64,000 nt of DNA from the NCBI GenBank assembly GCA_021776175.1, contig JAJFGJ010000036.1, forward strand, positions 183,106-247,105, given 5' to 3'. This DNA is from Kiloniellaceae bacterium (GTDB taxonomy: Bacteria > Pseudomonadota > Alphaproteobacteria > Kiloniellales > J153). The translations under genes were made by a program, and so were the position numbers. Each line of letters begins with the position of its first letter. Positions within the stretch are counted from its first letter, which is position 1. The notes beneath the pieces were generated by a model that did not search any database, was not told the origin of the DNA, and saw only the letters and a list, made by a program, of their open reading frames with translations. Shown one piece after another: positions 35,434 through 44,143 of this stretch.

Positions 35434-36561
35434 TCAGGCCGCTATTTGCCGAAGCTTGGAAATCAAAAACTCAATGTCGGAGGGGCTGATTCTCTTCGAT
35501 GGATCGGGGAAACGGGTCAGCACACGCTCCAGCATTCTCTCGACATAACGTTCCCGGTCATTACTGCCACCGTCGTAGTCGGTTTCCACCACGAGGATGA
35601 TCGCGGCACGGAACGCCGGATATAGCGCCATCGGAAGCTCGGCCCGCAAGTAGAGGGATTCGAGTCCAAGCATACCCTGATCGTGGATCAGAATCTGTAC
35701 GTTCTTCAGTGGCAGGCCGGTTAAGTTCGCGATGGCGCGCTCGAAGAATGTTAAGTCGCCCATACACAGCGCGCGCAATAGCAACGACGGAGTTAAACTG
35801 TTCTTACAGTGCAGTTGATCGATCAGATTGTCGAGCTCAACATCGCTGGAGCCATGATCCAGAAGGCTCATGATTGCCCGCTCGCGAACTTGAAGGATCA
35901 GATCGCTGGCGACGTCGGCCGAAACGTCATGCTTGTTGATCAGGAATTCATGCAAGCGTTCGGACATCGCGGCGACGACCCGCTCTGAAATGGCTGGCGG
36001 AAGATCCGGCCGGCGCGTTAAGGAGTCCGTCACAGCGGCGCTGTTTGAATAATTGTCCACGACCCGGCCATAGGCCGCCTCGCTGATCCGCGCCCCTTCG
36101 TTGCGCACCAGACGCGCCACCGCATCTTCGTTACCGGTGTCCACCAAGGCGTCGGAAACTTGTTCGGAGACCTGGGGCCGCTGCGCTATGGCGGCCTGCT
36201 TCGCAGTGCTATCGCCGCGGACGATGGTGATCAGATCTTCATCGGTCAAAACATCGGTAACTTTGAGCACCGGCAAGGCAACCGATTCCACGTCACGTGC
36301 CAAGGTGAGGGCGACATCGCGCGGCAAATCGGAATTGGCTCTAAGGTGTGCCGACAAGGCCTGGCGCACACGTATCTCGGCATCTTTCGAGAGAATGCGG
36401 AAAATGTCTTCCGCGATGCGGCGCTCCTCGTCGCTAAGCTTGGTGGCATCGAAGTTCTTGGCTATTTTGGATGAGGCGGCGGCGCGGGCTTCCGCGGACG
36501 GGTCGGAGAGCAAGCGGGCAACATCGTCCTTGGTTAGCTGCACCGTGTTCGCTTCAGTCAT
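35434..36561 (-). CDS. DUF2336 domain-containing protein, paralogue B
   Basis: 375-residue DUF2336 protein colinear with paralogue A: LTKDDVARLLSDPSAEARAA, EERRIAEDIFRILSKDAEIR, VRQALSAHLRANSDLPRDVA, LPVLKVTDVLTDEDLITIV, RPDLPPAISERVVAAMSERL and LTPSLLLRALCMGDLTFFER. The pair evidently arose by tandem duplication and has diverged. Start 36561 (MTEANTVQL) is preferred over an ATG four codons upstream. It has its own CtrA-like box 109 nt upstream, so each paralogue likely has a separate promoter. Function unknown. Confidence 0.9.
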   Translation of the reverse strand: MTEANTVQLTKDDVARLLSDPSAEARAAASSKIAKNFDATKLSDEERRIAEDIFRILSKDAEIRVRQALSAHLRANSDLPRDVALTLARDVESVALPVLKVTDVLTDEDLITIVRGDSTAKQAAIAQRPQVSEQVSDALVDTGNEDAVARLVRNEGARISEAAYGRVVDNYSNSAAVTDSLTRRPDLPPAISERVVAAMSERLHEFLINKHDVSADVASDLILQVRERAIMSLLDHGSSDVELDNLIDQLHCKNSLTPSLLLRALCMGDLTFFERAIANLTGLPLKNVQILIHDQGMLGLESLYLRAELPMALYPAFRAAIILVVETDYDGGSNDRERYVERMLERVLTRFPDPSKRISPSDIEFLISKLRQIAA

Positions 36562-36669
36562 GTAAATTAGCACCGTTTGTTGAGTTGCCCCGAGGCAACC
36601 TTGGTAATGGCTCGTTCCGGGCCGAACGAATACCCGCCTAACAAGAGCAGGAGTATGACTTACTCGCGG

Positions 36670-36684
36670 TTAAGCAGGGTTTAA
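36670..36684 (-). promoter_or_regulatory. CtrA-like box and promoter of DUF2336 B
   Basis: TTAA-GCAGGGT-TTAA matches TTAA-N7-TTAA; on the minus strand TTAACCG-N9-CATACT follows, exactly as for paralogue A. The near edge is 109 nt from the start codon of paralogue B. An isolated CtrA half site (TTAACCAT, minus strand) lies further up at 36735-36742. Confidence 0.55.
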
Positions 36685-36756
36685 CGGCCAGCCAGCACGG
36701 CGGGCGGCTTACACCAAGGAGTAGGCTGTGGGCTATGGTTAACGCGGCCGAAGGAA

Positions 36757-37515
36757 TCAGCTTCGTGCCAACAGAGCGGCGGCGACGGCGCGAACCTGAT
36801 CCTCGACCGACACATCCATGAATGAGGTCACCTCAAGCTCGCGGTCCTCATAAACGTCGCGATCCTGGTGCCGTGCGCTCCAGTTGGAGACAGCGGTGTC
36901 TCGCGCGTCCAGCAAAGCCACGATCTGTGGCTTAAATAGGCATATCATGGCCGAAACCCAGCGATTTACAGGCCAGGACGGTTGTGTGTGATCGATTCTG
37001 AAATAATCCAATAGGATCTTGACGTCTTGGGCCGTGTACCAGACCTCGCCCGTGACCCAGCGATTAACCGTAAACAGCCGAAATGGGAACCCCTTGTTAT
37101 CCATGGCTATGGTGATCAAGTGGCTGAGCGCGTCGTCCGGGTCGTCAGGCGCCTTGTATCCCGGCACAGGCGCCGGTTTGATACCCGGCGGCATGCCTCG
37201 GGGCCTAATAAATGTGTGAAAATGTCCGTGCTCGTCATCGAACCGCTCTTCGACCGGATGCGTGTGAAAATAGTACTGACCGTGAGTTTCCCGGTCATAG
37301 ACGTCACCTGGCGGGTAATGATCCCACTCGTAGAAGGTTTCGTGGCCCTTAATTAATTCGCCAACGAGGTTATCGCCGGTCTTGGCCAAGACACGGTAGA
37401 TCTCCACGATCTCTTGCCCCGCTTCGGCCATGGATACCAGATCGCCCTGGTCCAAGCCGTCGAGGTCTAAATTTAGATCGGTTCTAAACTCGAGAAGCGA
37501 AGTGTCGTTGCGCAT
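36757..37515 (-). CDS. conserved-looking hypothetical protein with His-rich motif
   Basis: 252-residue soluble protein without a signal peptide. The centre has HGQYYFHTHPVEERFDDEHGH (about residues 78-98; residues H78, H84, H86, H96, H98 are the notable ones) followed by FHTFIRPRGMPPG, suggestive of a metal site. Later segments SHLITIAMDNKGFPFRLFTV and LLDYFRIDHTQPSWPVNRWV look structured. It lies upstream of the DUF2336 genes in the same direction but the gap (about 195 nt, with the CtrA box) suggests separate transcripts. I do not recognise the family with certainty. Confidence 0.65.
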   Translation of the reverse strand: MRNDTSLLEFRTDLNLDLDGLDQGDLVSMAEAGQEIVEIYRVLAKTGDNLVGELIKGHETFYEWDHYPPGDVYDRETHGQYYFHTHPVEERFDDEHGHFHTFIRPRGMPPGIKPAPVPGYKAPDDPDDALSHLITIAMDNKGFPFRLFTVNRWVTGEVWYTAQDVKILLDYFRIDHTQPSWPVNRWVSAMICLFKPQIVALLDARDTAVSNWSARHQDRDVYEDRELEVTSFMDVSVEDQVRAVAAALLARS

Positions 37516-37608
37516 AACTAGAATGTAGCGGCCGGCCGCGCATGGCGCGAGCCCAAAAAGCTCAATATTATTGTGGACTCAGAATTAATTTTGCGCTGCG
37601 GCAAGTAT

Positions 37609-38505
37609 TTACTCAGCAACCAAGCGAAACCCGATCAAGATGTGCTTGAGAGTCGCTGGCCGACTATGGCGCGCCGCCGGCCGGCAGATACCGCATCCGG
37701 AATCGTCCCAGGAGCCGCCCTTGACGATAAAACGTTCCGCACTATTTGCCGTTGCCGTCCACTCGAAGACCTGACCGGCCGCGTCCAGCAGTCCATAGGG
37801 GCTGGCCCCGCCTGGAAAACTGGCCACGGGCACGGTATCGAAAGGGCCCCGGTCGTGGCTATTCAAAAGACCCGGGCGCCAGTCATCGCCCCAGGGAAAG
37901 CGGCTTCCCGCGGGCCCCCGCGCGGCCTTCTCCCATTCCATCTCCTCTGGAAGCCGCCAGGCGCGGCCTGTCGCCTCCGACAGCCAACGTGCATAGGCCC
38001 GCGCATCGCCATGGGACACCAAGACCACGGGATGGTGTGCCCGCCCTGACGGGAGCCGGCCTTGGCCCCAAGCATGGCGGCGCATCCGCTCATAGGGATG
38101 GATGAGGCCGTAACCGCGCCAGGTTTTGGCATCGACGTCGGGTGCGGGATGACCGGTGGCGGCAATAAAGGCCGCGTATTGAGCATTGGTTATCGGCGTT
38201 CGCGTGATTTCGAACGCACCAAACTCGCGCGTCCCGCGCTGGAGTTCGTTTTCGTACCATTTCGATTTGCGCGTACGGCTATGGCCATAGGCGGCTTCGT
38301 CGAGCAGATACGCGGCCTCCCTCTCTTCTCGATCCGACCCGGCGATGAACGGGCCGGCCGGAACCGCTATCAAGCCCGGTAGAAGCAGATTCGCCGAACC
38401 GCGCGCGTCAAATGGTAAAATGCCCAAGACGGCGGCAAGGGACATGCAAAGAAGCCCGGCGCCCCAAATCCCGTGGCCTCGACCGAGCGACACCGCCGTC
38501 CGCAT
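37609..38505 (-). CDS. secreted SUMF1/formylglycine-generating-enzyme-domain protein
   Basis: 298-residue protein: hydrophobic leader (HGIWGAGLLCMSLAAVLGIL, about residues 10-30), then a SUMF1 (C-type-lectin-like) domain with MxxIPAGxFxxGS-like LIAVPAGPFIAGSDREE, FEITRTPITNAQYAAFIAAT, HHPVVLVSHGDARAYARWLS, RLPEEMEWEKAARG, SRFPWGDDW and GLLDAAGQVFEWTA. Near the end, CGICRPAAR contains two Cys in the region where true FGEs have their copper-binding pair. The ATG overlaps the uspA stop as TGATG, so the two are translationally coupled in the TAXI-TRAP operon. Periplasmic role inferred; substrate unknown. Confidence 0.8.
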   Translation of the reverse strand: MRTAVSLGRGHGIWGAGLLCMSLAAVLGILPFDARGSANLLLPGLIAVPAGPFIAGSDREEREAAYLLDEAAYGHSRTRKSKWYENELQRGTREFGAFEITRTPITNAQYAAFIAATGHPAPDVDAKTWRGYGLIHPYERMRRHAWGQGRLPSGRAHHPVVLVSHGDARAYARWLSEATGRAWRLPEEMEWEKAARGPAGSRFPWGDDWRPGLLNSHDRGPFDTVPVASFPGGASPYGLLDAAGQVFEWTATANSAERFIVKGGSWDDSGCGICRPAARHSRPATLKHILIGFRLVAE

Positions 38506-38933
38506 CAGTCTCGAACGACGAGAACCGAGCAATTGGCATGGCGCACCACACGCGCCGCATTGGGCCCGAGCAGGTAGTCCTTCAACTCCGGCCGCTGCGA
38601 GGTCATGACGATCAGATCGCAACCGATCTCCGCCGCTACTCGCAGAATTTCCTCGTAAATCGTGCCGTTGGCGACGATCGCCTGTGTCGTCAAATCGGGC
38701 GGGATGTTAGCGCCGATGTAATCGTCAAGCTGCTTCGCGGCACCGGCCAGCGACTTTTCCTCGAAATCCTCGGGGAAATATTGAGAAACGATGCTCATGC
38801 CCATGCCGGGCACGACAGTCAGCACGTGAAGCCTGGCTCCGGCGTCCTGGCTAAGATCGATAGCCACCGACAGCGCTTTTTTCGAGGAGCCAGAATCTCC
38901 GAGATCAATAGGCAGCAGGATTTCTTTGAACAT
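38505..38933 (-). CDS. universal stress protein (UspA family)
   Basis: 142-residue UspA-fold protein. KEILLPIDLGDSGSSKKAL, the nucleotide-binding type end GCDLIVMTSQRPELKDYLLG and GPNAARVVRHANCSVLVVRD (G-2x-G-9x-G(S/T)-like, with N in place of S) are visible. Start 38933 follows GAGGGACTG. It is 13 nt after the TRAP permease; a similar USP (TeaD) regulates the TeaABC TRAP transporter in Halomonas, so control of this transporter is plausible inference. Confidence 0.9.
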   Translation of the reverse strand: MFKEILLPIDLGDSGSSKKALSVAIDLSQDAGARLHVLTVVPGMGMSIVSQYFPEDFEEKSLAGAAKQLDDYIGANIPPDLTTQAIVANGTIYEEILRVAAEIGCDLIVMTSQRPELKDYLLGPNAARVVRHANCSVLVVRD

Positions 38934-38946
38934 CAGTCCCTCGTCC

Positions 38947-41535
38947 CTAGGCGACGGCCGGCGTTGTCTCGCGGCGGCCACGTTGCAGCATGATGATGAG
39001 GCCGAGAACTAGCATGGCTGGCAGGTAGAACCACTGTTTTGCCGGCCGGTCAGCTTTTACCTCGACGCTGATGATCTCGAAATCGAAATCGATTTTCTGA
39101 CGCTCGGCGGTGCTGCCGAAGACAACGTTGTCGACAATGGTTTTTCCGTCATCGACAAGAAGCTCGAGACCCGCCTCGAACAACCGGTCCTCGCCACTGC
39201 CAGCCGCGCCGAGAGGCAACATGACCGTTTTGTCTATCAAGCGTCCTTCGATGTCTTCGCCCTTGACCCTGACGCGGATTTGGGAATCCGCCGGCATATT
39301 CCCGGCGATGTTGTAAATCTCACTTGCGGGTTTCGATTCCAATGGCGGATATATCTGGTCCATCCAGAATCCCGGCCGGAATAGCGTGAAGGCGACAAGC
39401 AACAAGGCGAGGATTTCCCATTTCCGGCATTTGACGATAAAGAATCCCTGGGTGGCTGCGGCGAACAACATCATTGCCGTGATCGCTGTGACAATCGTGG
39501 TTAAAAGATGATACCAGGATTCGACGCCGATCATCAGCAGTTCAGTATTGAATATGAACAGGAACGGCAGGATCGCCGTGCGGATATCGTACATGAAACC
39601 CTGAATGCCGGTTCTTATGGGATCGCCCTTCGAGATGGCGGCGGCGGCGAAGGCGGCCAGAGCCACGGGCGGCGTATCGTCGGCCAGAATGCCGAAGTAA
39701 AACACGAACATATGAACGGCGATCAACGGCACGATCAGGCCGTTCTGCGCCCCCACGGTGACGATCACCGGGGCCAAGAGGGACGACACCACGATGTAGT
39801 TGGCGGTGGTCGGCAGCCCCATACCGAGAATCAGGCTAAGAACCGCGGTGAGAAGCAGCATGATGAGCACATGACCGCCCGAGACAAACTCGACGAACTC
39901 GGACATGACGAAGCCGATACCGGTCAGGGAAATGGTGCCGACGATGATGCCGGCGGCGGCCGTGGCCACGCCGATGCCGATCATGTTGCGCGCCCCAGCG
40001 ATCAAGCCCTCCAGGGTGTCCGTGGCTCCGTCCTTGAGGCAGCCGGCAACACTTTCCCCGGTCTTGCGTATGATCGCCTTGAGCGGCCGCTGGGTGAGCA
40101 GGACGAAAAGCATGAACAAGGTAGCGTAGTAGGCCGACAGGCCCGGCGACAACCGCTCAACCGTCAGGCACCAGACCAGCACCACCACGGGCAAGAGATA
40201 GTAAAGACCGGCCTTGATGGTCGGACCCGGCTCGGGCAGTTCGATGATTTCCAAGGAGGTATCGAGATCGGGAAACTTACAGCCGTAGTAAACCAGGGCG
40301 ACGTAGGTGATCAACAGCAAGACCGTGGCGACCCACAGGGTCGCCTCGCCGAAGACATCCTTCATCCATCCGAGGCCGAAATAGACGATGGCGGTCAATA
40401 CGACCAAGCCGAGGAATGTGAGCAGGAAACTCATCAGGCTGCGAACGAAGTTCGGCGGGCTGCGGCGTGGCAACCCCTTCATGTCGGCCTTCAAGGCCTC
40501 GAGGTGGACGATATAGACCAGCGCCACATAGGAAATCAGCGCCGGTAGGGCGGCGTGTTTGATGACTTCCACATAGGAGATACCGACATATTCGATCATC
40601 AGGAAGGCGACCGCCCCCATGATCGGCGGGGTCAACTGACCGTTGGTCGAGGACGCCACTTCCACAGCGCCGGCCTTTTCGGCAGAGAACCCGACCTTGC
40701 GCATCAGGGGGATTGTGAAGGTGCCGGTGGTCACCACATTTGCAATGGCGGAGCCGGAAACCAGCCCGGTCATGGCCGACGACACCACCGCCGCCTTGGC
40801 CGGTCCGCCCTTCATATGGCCCATCAGCGCGAAGGCAACGCGGATGAAATAGTTTCCCGCCCCGGCTTTTTCCAGCAGCGAACCGAACAACACGAACAGG
40901 AACACCATGCTAGTCGAGACCCCGAGCGCGATGCCGTAGACCCCTTCGGTTGTCAGGTAGTAATGGGACATCGCCTTGCCGAGCGATGCACCTTTCCACT
41001 GGATAATCTCGGGGGCCAGATGGCCGAAGAAGGTGTAACACATGAACACCGCCGCCACGACCATCAGCGGCGGCCCCAGAGCGCGCCGCGTGCCTTCGAG
41101 GATGCACGCCAGGCCGATCACGGAGACCACGATGTCCATTTGTGTCGGCAGGCCGGGCCGGTCGGACAGCTCAAGGAAGAAGAGATACTGATAGCCGGCG
41201 CAGAATGCGGCGACCACAGCGATGATCCAGTCTTGGATTGGGATGTAATGGCGGGGCGAACGTTTGAGCGCCGGGAAGGCCAGGAAGGCGAGGAAAATGG
41301 CGAAGGCCAGATGGATGGACCGGGCTTCGGTGCTGTTGAAGATACCGAACCTCAGCATGAACGGCAGGGGCGAGGCCAACCAAAGCTGAAAGCACGCCCA
41401 AGCTAAAGGCACATACCACAGTATCTTCGCCGGGATGCCGCTAGGCGCCCGTGCGCCGGTATCCGCCTCGGCGACAATGGACATGGCGTCCTCTTCGCCG
41501 CTATCCGGCGTCGGGCCTTTGATATCATCGCTCAT
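38947..41535 (-). CDS. TRAP transporter fused permease (4TM/12TM, TAXI type)
   Basis: 862-residue inner-membrane permease combining the small (DctQ) and large (DctM) TRAP subunits. The first ~200 residues hold several helices (ILWYVPLAWACFQLWLASPL, WIIAVVAAFCAGYQYLFFL), the DctM part carries GNYFIRVAFALMGHMKGGPA and KAAVVSSAMTGLVSGSAIAN and LILGMGLPTTANYIVVSSLL, and the C-terminus (about 690-862) matches the DUF3394-type extension ending in one helix (WFYLPAMLVLGLIIMLQRGR). Works with the TAXI binding proteins upstream using an ion gradient. Solute unknown. Confidence 0.93.
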   Translation of the reverse strand: MSDDIKGPTPDSGEEDAMSIVAEADTGARAPSGIPAKILWYVPLAWACFQLWLASPLPFMLRFGIFNSTEARSIHLAFAIFLAFLAFPALKRSPRHYIPIQDWIIAVVAAFCAGYQYLFFLELSDRPGLPTQMDIVVSVIGLACILEGTRRALGPPLMVVAAVFMCYTFFGHLAPEIIQWKGASLGKAMSHYYLTTEGVYGIALGVSTSMVFLFVLFGSLLEKAGAGNYFIRVAFALMGHMKGGPAKAAVVSSAMTGLVSGSAIANVVTTGTFTIPLMRKVGFSAEKAGAVEVASSTNGQLTPPIMGAVAFLMIEYVGISYVEVIKHAALPALISYVALVYIVHLEALKADMKGLPRRSPPNFVRSLMSFLLTFLGLVVLTAIVYFGLGWMKDVFGEATLWVATVLLLITYVALVYYGCKFPDLDTSLEIIELPEPGPTIKAGLYYLLPVVVLVWCLTVERLSPGLSAYYATLFMLFVLLTQRPLKAIIRKTGESVAGCLKDGATDTLEGLIAGARNMIGIGVATAAAGIIVGTISLTGIGFVMSEFVEFVSGGHVLIMLLLTAVLSLILGMGLPTTANYIVVSSLLAPVIVTVGAQNGLIVPLIAVHMFVFYFGILADDTPPVALAAFAAAAISKGDPIRTGIQGFMYDIRTAILPFLFIFNTELLMIGVESWYHLLTTIVTAITAMMLFAAATQGFFIVKCRKWEILALLLVAFTLFRPGFWMDQIYPPLESKPASEIYNIAGNMPADSQIRVRVKGEDIEGRLIDKTVMLPLGAAGSGEDRLFEAGLELLVDDGKTIVDNVVFGSTAERQKIDFDFEIISVEVKADRPAKQWFYLPAMLVLGLIIMLQRGRRETTPAVA

Positions 41536-41593
41536 CGTTAACCTACCCTCGGGTTTCCTGGGAACCGCCGCGCCGCGTAAAGTCCTGTGGTCC

Positions 41594-42580
41594 CTACATG
41601 CCTAGATCGTTGAATTTCAGGATCGCGCCTGGATGCATTGGCGCGGTATCCCCATCACTTTTCATGTCTTGCGGCTGCAATTGGCGCAAAGCCGGGTGAA
41701 GTCTTTTGAAGCTGTCGAAATTACTCAAAACCGCCTGGACAATATCGTGGGCGGTTGCGTCCGGCATGTCCTCTGAGACCACCGCGGCAACCCTGACACC
41801 GAACGTCTTGACGGCGGCGGTTTGGTTTTCATAAGTCCGCGTCGGAATCTCGGCAACCGTGAAATAGGGTTTGTCCGCGATCAACTTGGTAATTTGTGGG
41901 TTGGCGATATCTATAATTCCGGCATCGCACAGGGCCATGGACTTAGCCAGGGCAGCGTCGGGGTGAGCGACAATGGCGACCATCGCCTGTACGCGGTCAT
42001 GGCACAGGGCCAGGGATTGTTCAGGACCGGTCAGTTCGTCGGCGAGGCTGAAACTATCGCGCGACCACCCCATGGCCGTCATCACCTGCCGCATGACCAC
42101 CCGCTGGTCGGAACCGGGAACCCCGATGTTGACCCTCTTGCCTGCCAGGTCGGCGAGTTTGGAAATTCCGGCGTCGCGCCTGGCGATGACCGTGAACGGC
42201 TCGCCGTGGAGCATCAGAAGGGTTCTGAGATTCTCGAACCCGGTATCCATGAATTCGACTGGGCCACTCCCATTAAAAGCATGATGCAGCCAATCGGATG
42301 GGGCAATAGCGATATCGATGGTGCCGTCGCGCAGGTTTGCGAGCACCGCCAAGGGTTCGGCCGCGTCGTGGCCGGCTATTCGCTCGACCTCGCAACTCAT
42401 GGCTTGCGTAGACTTTGCAAGGGCGCGGCACAGCGCCCGTCCGACATTGAAATGGACCGGCGATCCGTCGCCGGTGCCGACGATCACGTCGGCGGCATGC
42501 GCCCGTTCCCATGGGCCCACGCTTGCAACTGCAATGGCGGCCAGAAAGGTTATCGCCAGCGAAGCCATGCCTGTTCTCAT
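41594..42580 (-). CDS. TAXI family TRAP solute-binding protein, diverged copy
   Basis: 328-residue periplasmic protein, signal MRTGMASLAITFLAAIAVAS cleaved after AHA (about residue 29). It aligns along its length with the copy upstream (APSDWLHHAFNGSGPVEFMD, LADLAGKRVNIGVPGSDQRV, VLSNFDSFKRLHPALRQL), but the glycine-rich TAXI start G-T-G-G-x-T-G-V-Y-Y is replaced by GTGDGSPVHFNVG, so its ligand pocket must differ. Start 42580 follows GGGGTGGAAA. Lies 58 nt before the permease. Confidence 0.88.
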   Translation of the reverse strand: MRTGMASLAITFLAAIAVASVGPWERAHAADVIVGTGDGSPVHFNVGRALCRALAKSTQAMSCEVERIAGHDAAEPLAVLANLRDGTIDIAIAPSDWLHHAFNGSGPVEFMDTGFENLRTLLMLHGEPFTVIARRDAGISKLADLAGKRVNIGVPGSDQRVVMRQVMTAMGWSRDSFSLADELTGPEQSLALCHDRVQAMVAIVAHPDAALAKSMALCDAGIIDIANPQITKLIADKPYFTVAEIPTRTYENQTAAVKTFGVRVAAVVSEDMPDATAHDIVQAVLSNFDSFKRLHPALRQLQPQDMKSDGDTAPMHPGAILKFNDLGM

Positions 42581-42663
42581 TTTCCACCCCCAAGGCAGCC
42601 CCGTCGCCTCGCACTCTGTTCGATGCGGCCATGACTGTAACAACGGCGGCCGATCGAGGAGTG

Positions 42664-42696
42664 GGGTGGAGAAGTATATCAAGCACTTCTCCACCC
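42664..42696 (-). terminator. intercistronic hairpin between the two TAXI genes
   Basis: GGGTGGAGAAGT (42664-42675) and ACTTCTCCACCC (42685-42696) form a perfect 12-bp stem with a 9-nt loop. No T-run follows on the minus strand, so it is more likely a partial terminator or mRNA-stabilising hairpin that keeps the first binding-protein gene at higher level than the rest of the operon. Confidence 0.5.
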
Positions 42697-42756
42697 GTAT
42701 CCTTGTGCTTTCCTATTCCCGGGTCTGCCACCCAAACAGGAAAGCGCCGCGGCGGC

Positions 42757-43743
42757 TTAGTTCCAGCCGCGTTCCTTGTAGTACCTGGCTGCGCCGTCAT
42801 GAAGGGGCGCGGAAAGCGCATCTGTAATCATTTCGCTTTCCTTCAAGTTATTGAAGGCCGGATGCAGCTTCCTGAAGCTATCGAAGTTCTCGAACACGGC
42901 CTTGACCACTTGATAGACGGTGTCCGCCGGGGTCGCGGTCGAGGAGACGAAGGTGGCACCCACGCCGAAGACGGGGGTGTCGTCCGGGTTGCCCCGATAC
43001 ATGCCGCCCGGAATAACCGCCTTACGGTAGAAGGAATTATCCGCCACCAGCTTGTCGATGGCCGGCCCCGAAACCTTGACCATCACCGCGTCGCAGGTGG
43101 TGGTGGCTTCCTTGGACAGGCCGTTGGGATGACCGACGAGCCAGAACAGGGCATCGATCTTGTTATCGCACAGAGCGCCGGGGGTCTCCGCCGACTTCAT
43201 CTGGGCGGCCAATTTCAGGTCGTCGTTGGTGTGGCCCATGGCCGACCACATGACGTTCCAGGTGGCTTCCGTACCTGAACCGGGGTTGCCGATATTGACC
43301 CGCTTACCGACCAAATCCTGGACGGTTTTGATACCGGAATCAGCGCGCGCGATGATCGTCACGGGCTCAGCATGAACAGAGAAGACCGCGCGAAGGTCCT
43401 TGAACGGGCCGGCCTCGATGAAGGACTTCTTACCGGTGCCGTTATAGGCGTGATACTGCCAGTCCGACTGGGCGACGCCCATGTCAAGCTCGCCGGCGCG
43501 GATGGTGTTGATGTTGTAAACGGAGCCACCCGTGGATTCCACGGAACAACGCACGCCGTGCGCCTTGCGGCCCTTGTTGACCAGACGGCAAATGGCGCCG
43601 CCAGTGGGATAATACACGCCGGTGATGCCACCGGTGCCGATGGTGATGAAGTTTTGCTGCGCGTTGGCTGAGCCGGTCGTGCCACCGACGACCGCCGCGG
43701 CCACGATACTCGCTGCAAACATGGTCAAACCGAATTTTCTCAT
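42757..43743 (-). CDS. TAXI family TRAP solute-binding protein, canonical copy
   Basis: 328-residue periplasmic binding protein with Sec signal MRKFGLTMFAASIVAAAVVG ending SANA (about residue 28). The TAXI hallmark TIGTGGITGVYYPTGGAICR follows directly, then GELDMGVAQSDWQYHAYNGT, DLVGKRVNIGNPGSGTEATW and VFENFDSFRKLHPAFNNLK. First gene of the TRAP operon (TAXI, TAXI, permease, UspA, SUMF1), with CAGGAGAGG before the start. TAXI proteins characterised elsewhere bind glutamate-like or other organic acids; the ligand here is unknown. Confidence 0.93.
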   Translation of the reverse strand: MRKFGLTMFAASIVAAAVVGGTTGSANAQQNFITIGTGGITGVYYPTGGAICRLVNKGRKAHGVRCSVESTGGSVYNINTIRAGELDMGVAQSDWQYHAYNGTGKKSFIEAGPFKDLRAVFSVHAEPVTIIARADSGIKTVQDLVGKRVNIGNPGSGTEATWNVMWSAMGHTNDDLKLAAQMKSAETPGALCDNKIDALFWLVGHPNGLSKEATTTCDAVMVKVSGPAIDKLVADNSFYRKAVIPGGMYRGNPDDTPVFGVGATFVSSTATPADTVYQVVKAVFENFDSFRKLHPAFNNLKESEMITDALSAPLHDGAARYYKERGWN

Positions 43744-43857
43744 TTGCCTCTCCTGTTTTCGACTTTCAAATTCTTGATTCCTAGCGGGACGTCATTTCGC
43801 CCGCACGACAACGACAGCATCACGGCCTCTATCGCTACAAACGACATAGGCCGCGCG

Positions 43858-43903
43858 CAACGAAGACATAGGGCCGTGCACAACGAAGACATAGGGCCGT
43901 GCA
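43858..43903. repeat. 23-bp tandem repeat, two exact copies plus decayed flanks
   Basis: The unit starting CAACGAAGACATAGGGCCGT is present twice head-to-tail (43858-43880, 43881-43903). A diverged copy precedes it (ACAAACGACATAGGCCGCGC, from about 43837) and a truncated copy follows (CAACGAAACAGAGCGCC, 43904-43920). Lies in the leader of the TRAP operon. Confidence 0.8.
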
Positions 43904-44143
43904 CAACGAAACAGAGCGCCACGGAACACCGAGCGTGAATAAACCAGCCAAACCTCCCAAACTACCGCGGGCGCCTTTGGCGCCTTCTTCGTACTTACAC
44001 GTGTAGTGAACACTTTTCCGCTGTAAAAGAAAAGACCGATCCACAAAAACCAGCGAAGAAATGATTTGCTCTTGAACGGTACCGAGATTGAGGCTGGAAT
44101 ATCGTGCGTTAACTATTCTAAAAATCTGCGTATATTAGAGAGA

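Noticed and set aside
39508..41406. Two long plus-strand frames (346 and 283 codons) rich in His, Gln, Asp and Gly
   Set aside because: Complement of hydrophobic codons of the fused TRAP permease; a typical shadow composition.
43858..43920. Possible CRISPR array
   Set aside because: The 23-bp repeats are directly adjacent without spacers and only two copies are exact; no cas genes are in the window.
43740..44046. Small minus-strand frames of 60-84 codons with repeated peptide units
   Set aside because: Their sequence is produced by the tandem repeat; no ribosome-binding site or homology pattern.
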